Shown piece by piece: positions 13,781-19,862 of a stretch of 19,862 nt of DNA; position 1 is the stretch's first letter; every line of letters begins with the position of its first letter. Origin of the DNA: G039029935 sp039029935 (GTDB lineage Bacteria > Chloroflexota > Anaerolineae > Caldilineales > Caldilineaceae); the NCBI GenBank assembly GCA_039029935.1, contig JBCCFC010000073.1, positions 1 to 19,862 of the forward strand, given 5' to 3'. The translations under genes were made by a program, and so were the position numbers. The notes below the pieces were generated by a model, which did no database searches, had not been told where the DNA came from, and saw nothing but the letters and a program-made list of their open reading frames with translations.

Positions 13781-15659
13781 ATTCCCATATGGGCGACGTG
13801 ACTTTAACGAAATTATCAGCGAACATTATCTGTATATAGATCGTACCCAACATATTCGGTTTGTGGAAGACTGGGGCAAGGAACTGCTCTTCATGCGCCC
13901 GCGTCGCTTTGGCAAAAGTCTTTGGCTCTCAACATTGATGAACTACTATGACATTGCCAAAGAAGATGATTTCGAGCGGCTGTTTGGGCATCTGTCGATT
14001 GGGCAGCAGCCCACGCCATTGCATAACCAATATCTAATCATGCGCTGGGACTTTTCCCGCGTGGCGGTCAGTGGCATGATCGATGATATCCAGGGTGCGT
14101 TAAGTAGACACCTCAATAATCGTATTGAACGCTTTTATGAAGTGTATAAACATTTGCTCAAGAAACCAATCAAAATTCACCCAGATGCTTTTGACTCATT
14201 TGAGTCGTTGATGCTATCTGTTGACCTTTCTGGACATAAGCTCTATCTCTTTATCGACGAGTATGACAATTTTGCCAATGAAGTGTTGATGGTTCCTAAA
14301 CAGAAATCGATGCAAGAAACAGAGTCACAACGACAACGGTATGTTGATTTGGTCAAGGGTGAAGGATTATTCAAGACGCTGTTCAAGAATTTAAAAAGTG
14401 CAGGCTCAGGGGATGGCTTGGACCGTATCTTCATGACAGGTGTCTCACCGATTGTGTTGAGTGATGTGACTAGCGGTGCCAATACATTCCAGAATATTTC
14501 GTGGCGACCAGAGTTGAATGAGTTGTGTGGGTTTACGCAGACAGAATTATATGGATTAGCAGCGCAATTGTTTGACAGTCCCTCAGTCAGAAACCGCGTT
14601 ACAGACAAAGACGTCGAACTTGAACGCATGATGACACTGATGGAGAATTATTACAATGGCTTGCTTTTTATTGATGATTTTTATGAGATGGATATGGCAA
14701 GGTTGCCGAAAGTCTATAATCCAACATTAGTTTTTTATTTTCTCAAGGAGTTTCACCAAAGAGGATATTATCCCAAACATTTGCTAGATGAGAATCTAAC
14801 CCCTGATGACCATAAACTATATCATATTGCTAGTTATAAAGAAGGCCCAAACCTCCTTTATGATTCCTTTGCGCAGGATAAAACGCTCTCTGTGCGAACA
14901 CTACGCACAAAGTTTGGGGTCAAAGACCTTCTTGATGAAGACCTGCAAGTGGACCGTCTTGCACTTCTACTTTGCTACTTAGGGGCATTGACCAGTGCTG
15001 GGGAAACGAAGCACGGGCAGAATATTTTGAAAATACCGAATTTAGTCATTCAGAAGTTGTACAGCCAACGACTACTAACGCAGCAGGTCGAGAGTGACTC
15101 TCGTAAAGTTCAGGATGGCATGGTAGCGGCAGATGAACTCTTTCTGACAGGTAATATCGAGCCACTCTGCCTCTTTGCACAGGACCATTTGCTGCGACTT
15201 TACACAAGCCGTGAAGGAAAAGACTTTAACGAAGGAACACTCAAGACTATCTTTATGATGTTGCTCTATCATACCAATCTGTACTTGATGTACTCAGAAG
15301 CGCAGATTGAACGCAACTTTGGTGATTTTTTGATGCTTGTCCGACCGGGGATGCGGCATCACGGTTTATATGATATATTGATTGAATTTAAGCAGATGCC
15401 GTTGAGCGAGGCCACCGAAGATGTCCCCAACAAGAAAGGAACGACCACACGCAAGTCTCTCAATGAAGATGCTGTGAAAACACGAACACGTGATGCCCTA
15501 AAAAAATTGCCAAATGTAAAGGCCAAGTTTACAGCGGCAGAGAATCAGTTGCACAAATATCGACAGAAGTTGCTCACGCAACATGGTGATGATTTGAACT
15601 TACGATGTTATGCGGTGGTCAGCGTTGGGTTTGAGCGTATTTTGTGGCATGAAGTATAG
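13773..15659 (+). CDS. AAA-ATPase-like protein with C-terminal PD-(D/E)XK nuclease-fold domain
   Basis: A 628-residue protein of the AAA-ATPase-like (PF09820) plus DUF1703/PD-(D/E)XK (PF08011) family. The opening FPYGRRDFNEIISEHYLYIDRT is characteristic. RPRRFGKSL at 42-50 is the family's Walker A variant, LFIDEYDN at 159-166 the Walker B, and FMTGVSPIVLSD at 220-231 the sensor/strand-4 region. The C-terminal GLYDILIEFKQ (D534, E538, K540) is the D-ExK nuclease core, and QLHKYRQKL at about 592-600 matches the following Q/Y helix. Residues all look intact. The cellular role of the family is not settled; proposals include defence and mobile-element functions. SD AAAGGA is 6 nt from the ATG, inside the preceding small ORF. 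It converges on the CoA-transferase gene with a 10-nt gap and no terminator. Confidence 0.88.
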   Translation: MIKFPYGRRDFNEIISEHYLYIDRTQHIRFVEDWGKELLFMRPRRFGKSLWLSTLMNYYDIAKEDDFERLFGHLSIGQQPTPLHNQYLIMRWDFSRVAVSGMIDDIQGALSRHLNNRIERFYEVYKHLLKKPIKIHPDAFDSFESLMLSVDLSGHKLYLFIDEYDNFANEVLMVPKQKSMQETESQRQRYVDLVKGEGLFKTLFKNLKSAGSGDGLDRIFMTGVSPIVLSDVTSGANTFQNISWRPELNELCGFTQTELYGLAAQLFDSPSVRNRVTDKDVELERMMTLMENYYNGLLFIDDFYEMDMARLPKVYNPTLVFYFLKEFHQRGYYPKHLLDENLTPDDHKLYHIASYKEGPNLLYDSFAQDKTLSVRTLRTKFGVKDLLDEDLQVDRLALLLCYLGALTSAGETKHGQNILKIPNLVIQKLYSQRLLTQQVESDSRKVQDGMVAADELFLTGNIEPLCLFAQDHLLRLYTSREGKDFNEGTLKTIFMMLLYHTNLYLMYSEAQIERNFGDFLMLVRPGMRHHGLYDILIEFKQMPLSEATEDVPNKKGTTTRKSLNEDAVKTRTRDALKKLPNVKAKFTAAENQLHKYRQKLLTQHGDDLNLRCYAVVSVGFERILWHEV

Positions 15660-15669
15660 GGTTTTCCCA

Positions 15670-16866
15670 CTACACGATGCCCAATTCACTGAACGCCGCG
15701 ATCTCGCTTGCCCTATACCCTAACTCTTCCAAAATCTCATCCGTATGCTCACCAACCGTCGGCGCACGATGCGTAATGCCTATCACTGTATCTGACATCC
15801 GGAAGGGTGCAGTTGCTATCGGCGCAGGCCGAGGCAACCCCGGATAGTCCATTTTGTGTAGTTGCCCATTGGCATGAACCGATGGATGGTCGAGTACTTC
15901 TTGGTAGCTCAACACCGGGCCACAGGGGACACGTGCCGCTTCAAGCTCGGCCAAAGCGTCTGCTGTGGTACGCTCGGCACACCAACGAGCGGTTCGCTCA
16001 CAGAGAATATCATTGTGATTGCCACGAGAAATGTCATCTTGGAAGCGTGGATCGGTCAGCCATATCTCTTCACCCATCAGATTGGCCCATCGCTTGTAGA
16101 TATAGGGTCCCACCACTTGGACAATGATAAAGCCATCCTTGGTTTTGAAAATATCGGCAGGCGCGGCCAACTGGTTGCGGTTCCCCGTTGGGATACGGTT
16201 TGCCTCAATCACGGCTTGCTCAATCAACGGACTGTTGCCCAGCGTCAACGCCGTTGCCAGTAGCGAAGTCTCGACCACCTGCCCCTTGCCCGTGCGCTCA
16301 CGCATCATCAACGCGGCCATGATGCCCAATGCTGAGGACAACGCACTGGAATAATCGACATAGTAGACCACTGACTTGATTGGCTGATTTGGAAATCCGC
16401 TAAAAAAGGGACCACCACTCATGGATTGCGCAATGCCATCAAAGCCAATTTTGTTGGCGTCAGGGCTATGGCTGCCATACGTCGTATTGGTCGCCAAGAT
16501 AATATCCGATTTGATTTGCGTGAGTGCTTCATAGTCAAGCCCCAGCGATGTCAATGCTCGCGGTGGCATATTGGCAACGACCACATCGGCAGTGGCGACC
16601 AATTGTTTGACAATAGCACGTCCCTGCTCACTGCTGATGTCGAGCGTCATGCCCTTCTTGTTGCAGTTGACCTGTAAGAACAGCCCGCCATCACCCTTGT
16701 CTGTGACGGGCGCCAGAAAGCGGTCCTCACTTCCACCGGGGCGCTCTATCCGAATCACCTCTGCTCCCATATATCCTAACAGCGCAGCGCAGTATGGTCC
16801 TGCAATAAAACGGCCAAAATCAAGTACACGATAGCCGCTTAATACATCTGGTAATAGGTCCGTCAT
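15670..16866 (-). CDS. Family III (CaiB/BaiF) CoA-transferase
   Basis: A 398-residue cytosolic class III CoA-transferase that moves CoA between carboxylic acids by a ping-pong-like mechanism through an aspartyl-CoA anhydride. Visible: LSGYRVLDFGRFIAGPYCAA near the N-terminus; GAEVIRIERPGG at 34-45; LFLQVNCNKKGMTLDI at about 62-76, the N-x-x-K-x-x-x-x-LD family motif; D171 in VDYSSALSSALG as the catalytic Asp position; and a C-terminal APTVGEHTDEILEELGY, typical of the family. The substrate pair (formyl/oxalyl, carnitine, bile acid, succinyl or other) cannot be told. AAGGA lies 6 nt before the ATG. It follows the U32 gene on the same strand after a 156-nt spacer filled with complementary repeat arrays, so co-transcription is possible. 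Confidence 0.92.
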   Translation of the reverse strand: MTDLLPDVLSGYRVLDFGRFIAGPYCAALLGYMGAEVIRIERPGGSEDRFLAPVTDKGDGGLFLQVNCNKKGMTLDISSEQGRAIVKQLVATADVVVANMPPRALTSLGLDYEALTQIKSDIILATNTTYGSHSPDANKIGFDGIAQSMSGGPFFSGFPNQPIKSVVYYVDYSSALSSALGIMAALMMRERTGKGQVVETSLLATALTLGNSPLIEQAVIEANRIPTGNRNQLAAPADIFKTKDGFIIVQVVGPYIYKRWANLMGEEIWLTDPRFQDDISRGNHNDILCERTARWCAERTTADALAELEAARVPCGPVLSYQEVLDHPSVHANGQLHKMDYPGLPRPAPIATAPFRMSDTVIGITHRAPTVGEHTDEILEELGYRASEIAAFSELGIV

Positions 16867-16899
16867 AAAATTCCTTTGTTATGGTAATCAGTTAATCGG

Positions 16900-16952
16900 T
16901 AAGTCGGTGGTCGGTAGGTCGGTGGTCGGTAGGTCGGTAAGTCGGTAATCGG
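16900..16952. repeat. 15-bp/8-bp repeat array before the CoA-transferase
   Basis: On the plus strand: TAAGTCGGTGGTCGG, TAGGTCGGTGGTCGG, then TAGGTCGG, TAAGTCGG and TAATCGG. The 11-mer at 16929-16939 is the exact reverse complement of 16998-17008 in the array near the U32 stop. In the minus-strand mRNA this is the start-proximal arm. Confidence 0.9.
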
Positions 16953-16974
16953 AAGACCTGTCACCTGCACGAAA

Positions 16975-17024
16975 CTACCGAATACTGAGCGACTGAATAC
17001 CGACCTACTGAAGACTGACCTACT
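16975..17024. repeat. 15-bp repeat array starting at the U32 stop
   Basis: In the minus-strand direction: AGTAGGTCAGTCTTC, AGTAGGTCGGTATTC, AGTCGCTCAGTATTC, then GGTAG. The AG of the U32 stop codon TAG (17023-17025) forms the first two bases of the first unit. Confidence 0.85.
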
Positions 17025-19629
17025 ACAAAACAGGCACAGCCATATAATCATCCGGTACAAACAAGCTGCCTTCAGTCGTTCCCTGCGGTGCGATTTGACG
17101 CAGTTGCTGACTTAGCTGGCGGGGCGTGAGTGTACCATCCAATGCTTGACGAAATGCCTGTGCAACTTGCGTCACTTCATCGGCATCTTCATGCACAAAC
17201 TCAAGTCGATAATCTTGAATACCAGCCGCCATCCACTGTGCCAAATGTTCACTGGCCTCCTGTGCTTCTGCCCCAAACACCGTATTGCGACAGCCCACAT
17301 CGGCCATCACAGGATGCGTTCGTCCCTGCACATCGCGTAACCCCACACGGTGACTTTCACAAGGTTTCCCACAATTTTTATAGCTAGTCCCCGTTGACAG
17401 AAAACGACAGAACACACAATGCTCAGTGTGAAAGACGGGCAAATGCTGATAGGCAATCACCTCCAACTTATCGGGGCCAAGATTACTGGCAAGCAGTGTC
17501 ACTTGGTCCGCATTGAGGTCATGCGTTGGCGTCAATCGTTCAATCCCAAGCTGTAAGAAGGTATCCGCTGACAGTACATTGGCGGCATTGAGGCTAAAGT
17601 CACCAATCAATGTCGGTGTGTCATGCGCTTGCAAAGCGTGGAGTAGCCCACCTGAACGCACCACAATGTCACACTTGAGCCGTAGCAAAAAGTTGACAAT
17701 CCGCTGCTCATTGGGCTTGAGTACACGTGGGCTGGCAACCCGCGCCCGTATGCCCTTTGCCTGTATTTGTTCAACCGCAGGACGTAGCCCATAGAGGTCA
17801 AGATAATCAAGCGTGATACTGGCGGGTGGGTCCTCTAACGTCAGTGCTGCTTCAAGCTGTTCTGGCGTGCGCACCAAAATGTGTAGCTGACATATTTGTT
17901 CTGCTGGTGGATGATACGCTGCTGTCGTGGATAGTGCCTGCGCAAGGAGTGCCTGACCATCACCAACTGTATCTATGGCGACCTCGCTCTGCAATGCCAT
18001 CAACTGCTCGACAGCTTGGCGACGTAAATTGTTGAGCACTGAGCTTGGCACAAAGGGATCACCCGTGACATTGAGTTGTACTTCGTTTAGCTCATAGGCC
18101 GTATTGCCCAGCCGCCCCAACTGTTTTCGTGCAAAAGCGGGGTCGATGCCACGATTGCGCGCTGTCCCCAACGGTTCATCGGATACTGTCACCACACGTC
18201 GATTAGGCTGTTTATCGAGCCGCCACTTGATACGTAATGGCTTGCCCTCGTGTGCCAAAATTTGTGTACTGATTGACTGTTTTGCCACAGGTGAATTGGC
18301 TTGGGTCCAAGGACGTGCCACCTTCTCAACCTCCGGATCATGTGTCCGCCACACCCAATCCCCTTTACGGACTTGGTGAAAGTCTACCACGTGGTTGCCA
18401 AACTCCAATGCCAATTTACCCTTATGTTTGCCATAGGTTAAAGGCGTCACATGATAAATACGCCCACCTTGCTCATCCTCTTCAATACTCCGTCGATGGG
18501 CGGCATCAAACACAACACCATCGCCCGCCTTGAGTGGAGCAATGCTGGTGACAGGCGTTGACTCTGGCTTGACGATGATCTGACTGCCCTGCACCTGCAC
18601 AACCTTGCCCATCAGCACACCGCGATGACGGGGTGAACGACCCTGCACAACCGCTTGATGATCAATCCCGCTGACAAAATGGGGACCCAATCCACGAGAA
18701 TACACCTGCTCAAGTTGATATTCCTGGACCCCATCCACAGCCAGCTCGGTGTCAGCCTGTTCTTTATCAGACTGCTTTTTATCAGACTGCTTTTGTTTTT
18801 GATACGCATCCCATGCCATATCTACGCCTTGCCGATACGCCTGCGTAGTCAAAGCCACATAGTTGGCATCCTTATAGCGCCCTTCAATCTTGAGCGATGA
18901 AATTCCCAATGCCACAACCTCTGGCATCTGACGCAGGGCATAGAGATCACCCGGAGAAAGCAAATAGCGTAGGTCATTCAAGGGCAAATGCTCGCCATCG
19001 ACAATCATGTCATAGGGCAAACGACACGCCTGCGCACACTGTCCACGATTGGCACTGCGCCCACCCCATGCCTCGGATGAAAAACATTGCCCTGAATAGG
19101 AGACGCAAAGCGCACCATGCACAAACATCTCCAACTCACAGTCAATGCGGTCACGCACAAGCTGCTCACGGATCAACCCAATGTCTTTGAGCGACAACTC
19201 GCGCGCCAACACAACACGGCTGGCCCCAAATTGCTGTGCCAAGGCCACACCCTCGGCACTGGTGATGCTCATCTGTGTGCTGCCATGCACCTCCATGTCC
19301 GGCGCAATCTGTGTCACCAACTGCACCACACCGACATCCTGCACAATCACAGAATCGACCCCCGCCTTGGCAATCGTCTCTATCGTGCTGACCGCTTCGT
19401 CTAGCTCATGGTCAAAGACAAGCGTGTTGAAGGTCACGTATCCGCGCACACCGCGCTGGTGCAACGTGCGCATCACATCAGGGAGTTCTTCTAGTGTAAA
19501 GCCCACTTTGGCGCGTGCCGTAAAGTGGTTTAGCCCAAAGTAAACGGCATCGGCTCCTGCTTCAATGGCTGCGTGGAGTTGCGGCCAATAGCCTGCTGGA
19601 CTCATGATTTCTGGTTTTCGTAATTTCAT
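17023..19629 (-). CDS. U32 family peptidase/DUF3656 protein (RlhA-like rRNA hydroxylation family)
   Basis: An 868-residue protein. The N-terminal TIM-barrel U32 domain begins KPEIMSPAGYWPQLHAAIEA and carries the family signature MFVHGALCVSYSGQCF followed by NRGQCAQACRLPY. C175, C182, C198 and C202 are the four clustered cysteines that in RlhA/TrhP relatives are thought to hold an iron-sulfur cluster. SLKIEGRYKDANYV at 245-258 is also typical. The middle part fits DUF3656. The C-terminal half has a second Cys group (HCVFC, NCGKPC, VGCRN). E. coli RlhA, which is needed for hydroxylation of 23S rRNA C2501, is shorter (about 650), so this is the long form; tRNA-directed TrhP-like function is the alternative. 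A KQSDK duplication follows the first domain at about residue 280. The ribosome site is weak. Confidence 0.88.
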   Translation of the reverse strand: MKLRKPEIMSPAGYWPQLHAAIEAGADAVYFGLNHFTARAKVGFTLEELPDVMRTLHQRGVRGYVTFNTLVFDHELDEAVSTIETIAKAGVDSVIVQDVGVVQLVTQIAPDMEVHGSTQMSITSAEGVALAQQFGASRVVLARELSLKDIGLIREQLVRDRIDCELEMFVHGALCVSYSGQCFSSEAWGGRSANRGQCAQACRLPYDMIVDGEHLPLNDLRYLLSPGDLYALRQMPEVVALGISSLKIEGRYKDANYVALTTQAYRQGVDMAWDAYQKQKQSDKKQSDKEQADTELAVDGVQEYQLEQVYSRGLGPHFVSGIDHQAVVQGRSPRHRGVLMGKVVQVQGSQIIVKPESTPVTSIAPLKAGDGVVFDAAHRRSIEEDEQGGRIYHVTPLTYGKHKGKLALEFGNHVVDFHQVRKGDWVWRTHDPEVEKVARPWTQANSPVAKQSISTQILAHEGKPLRIKWRLDKQPNRRVVTVSDEPLGTARNRGIDPAFARKQLGRLGNTAYELNEVQLNVTGDPFVPSSVLNNLRRQAVEQLMALQSEVAIDTVGDGQALLAQALSTTAAYHPPAEQICQLHILVRTPEQLEAALTLEDPPASITLDYLDLYGLRPAVEQIQAKGIRARVASPRVLKPNEQRIVNFLLRLKCDIVVRSGGLLHALQAHDTPTLIGDFSLNAANVLSADTFLQLGIERLTPTHDLNADQVTLLASNLGPDKLEVIAYQHLPVFHTEHCVFCRFLSTGTSYKNCGKPCESHRVGLRDVQGRTHPVMADVGCRNTVFGAEAQEASEHLAQWMAAGIQDYRLEFVHEDADEVTQVAQAFRQALDGTLTPRQLSQQLRQIAPQGTTEGSLFVPDDYMAVPVL
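18763..18792. repeat. 15-bp in-frame tandem repeat in the U32 gene, 2 units (KQSDK)
   Basis: TTTATCAGACTGCTT occurs twice in exact tandem at 18763-18777 and 18778-18792. On the coding strand it encodes KQSDK twice, in a charged linker (QKQKQSDKKQSDKEQ) between the U32 barrel and the next domain. Perfect identity suggests a recent duplication. Confidence 0.92.
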
Positions 19630-19663
19630 GAACTAATTCTACTTGATTTATATGCATAAAACC

Positions 19664-19692
19664 AAAAAAGACGATGCTAAGTGCATCGCCTT
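19664..19692 (-). terminator. Intrinsic terminator for the gene at the right edge
   Basis: In the minus-strand direction CGATGC, loop ACTTA, GCATCG forms a 6-bp core. It is extended past one A-C mismatch by three further pairs (AAG with CTT), and TTTTTT follows. It lies about 22 nt after the stop at 19714 and before the U32 start at 19629, and so separates the two minus-strand units. Confidence 0.75.
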
Positions 19693-19713
19693 CAAAATCA
19701 CATGCGTAAATTT

Positions 19714-19862
19714 TTAGAAAAAAAACAGGCCGTTAAATGCAGTGTTTCCCCCGATAGACGCCGTAGCGCCAACACCACAGCCGTAGGCTTCGTTGTTGAT
19801 CAGCGCGGTGATCATGTTGTAATCGCCAAAGTCGCCCGGCGCCAGCCCTTCGAGCGCCAGCA
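19714..19862 (-). CDS. C-terminal fragment of an unidentified protein (start beyond window)
   Basis: The frame is open from the right edge to the TAA at 19714-19716, giving 48 visible residues: LALEGLAPGDFGDYNMITA, then LINNEAYGCGVGATASIGG and NTAFNGLFFF. I do not recognise a family. Support for coding is the terminator just downstream and the high third-position GC of the upstream codons (CTG GCG CTC, CCG GGC GAC), which is higher than in neighbouring genes. The final FFF is encoded across a run of eight T. A Gly/Ala/Ser-rich, single-Cys tail could belong to a small secreted peptide precursor or to a larger surface protein; the sequence does not decide. Confidence 0.5.
   Translation of the reverse strand, partial: LALEGLAPGDFGDYNMITALINNEAYGCGVGATASIGGNTAFNGLFFF

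Noticed and set aside
15660..15669. Terminator between the convergent ATPase and CoA-transferase genes
   Set aside because: Only a 3-bp GGG-TTTT-CCC palindrome is present in the gap; too weak to call.
19730..19790. Pediocin-like YGNGV bacteriocin motif in the right-edge fragment (YGCGV)
   Set aside because: The class IIa motif is at the mature N-terminus with a fixed Cys pattern; here there is a single Cys and no KYYGNGVxC context.

Overview
The window reads as a chromosomal segment of about 50% GC from a Chloroflexota bacterium, probably Anaerolineae or Caldilineae-like. This rests on two secreted or membrane-anchored proteins with long Pro/Thr linkers (TPTPT/TSEPT), an AAA-ATPase/PD-(D/E)XK protein of a type often multi-copy in such genomes, and many short intergenic tandem repeats. 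The assignment is inference from gene style; there is no rRNA or other marker. Heterocystous cyanobacteria also carry short tandem repeats, but the PT-linker proteins fit Chloroflexota better.

Layout. Positions 1-4129 are on the minus strand: serC, an exported hypothetical protein, an intrinsic terminator, then a secreted Asp-box beta-propeller protein cut by the left edge. A nitroreductase (+, 4271-4882) lies between two direct copies of a 74-bp structured repeat. A membrane-anchored protein with a degenerate SNase domain, an SH3-like domain and an Excalibur-like domain (-, 4975-6207) follows. It is divergent from a urease cluster on the plus strand (6475-11036, order ureF-ureD-ureA-ureB-ureC), which is followed 27 nt later by an APH-type kinase (11064-12029). 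A membrane fatty acid desaturase (12280-13425) has a recognisable extended -10 promoter. A 44-codon ORF then overlaps by 8 nt a large AAA-ATPase/nuclease-fold gene (13773-15659). The right part is minus strand: a U32 peptidase/DUF3656 (RlhA-like) protein, then a CaiB/BaiF CoA-transferase. At the right edge is the C-terminal end of an unidentified minus-strand gene with its own terminator.

How the genes work together. UreABC form the urease apoenzyme and UreD/UreF are nickel-insertion chaperones. UreG and UreE are not in the window, so maturation needs genes elsewhere. The other genes look like independent housekeeping or accessory functions.

The most unusual content is non-coding. First, several same-strand spacers are filled with 7-, 8- or 15-bp tandem repeats. 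In three of them (ureD-ureA, ureA-ureB, U32-CoA-transferase) one array begins at the upstream stop codon and a complementary array lies before the next start, so the mRNA could fold the spacer away and bring stop and start together. Second, a 50-74-bp repeat, present three times, folds into an outer stem with two hairpins whose loops are complementary to each other. Third, 15-bp in-frame repeats have expanded inside three unrelated genes. No spacer longer than about 300 bp is without a gene.
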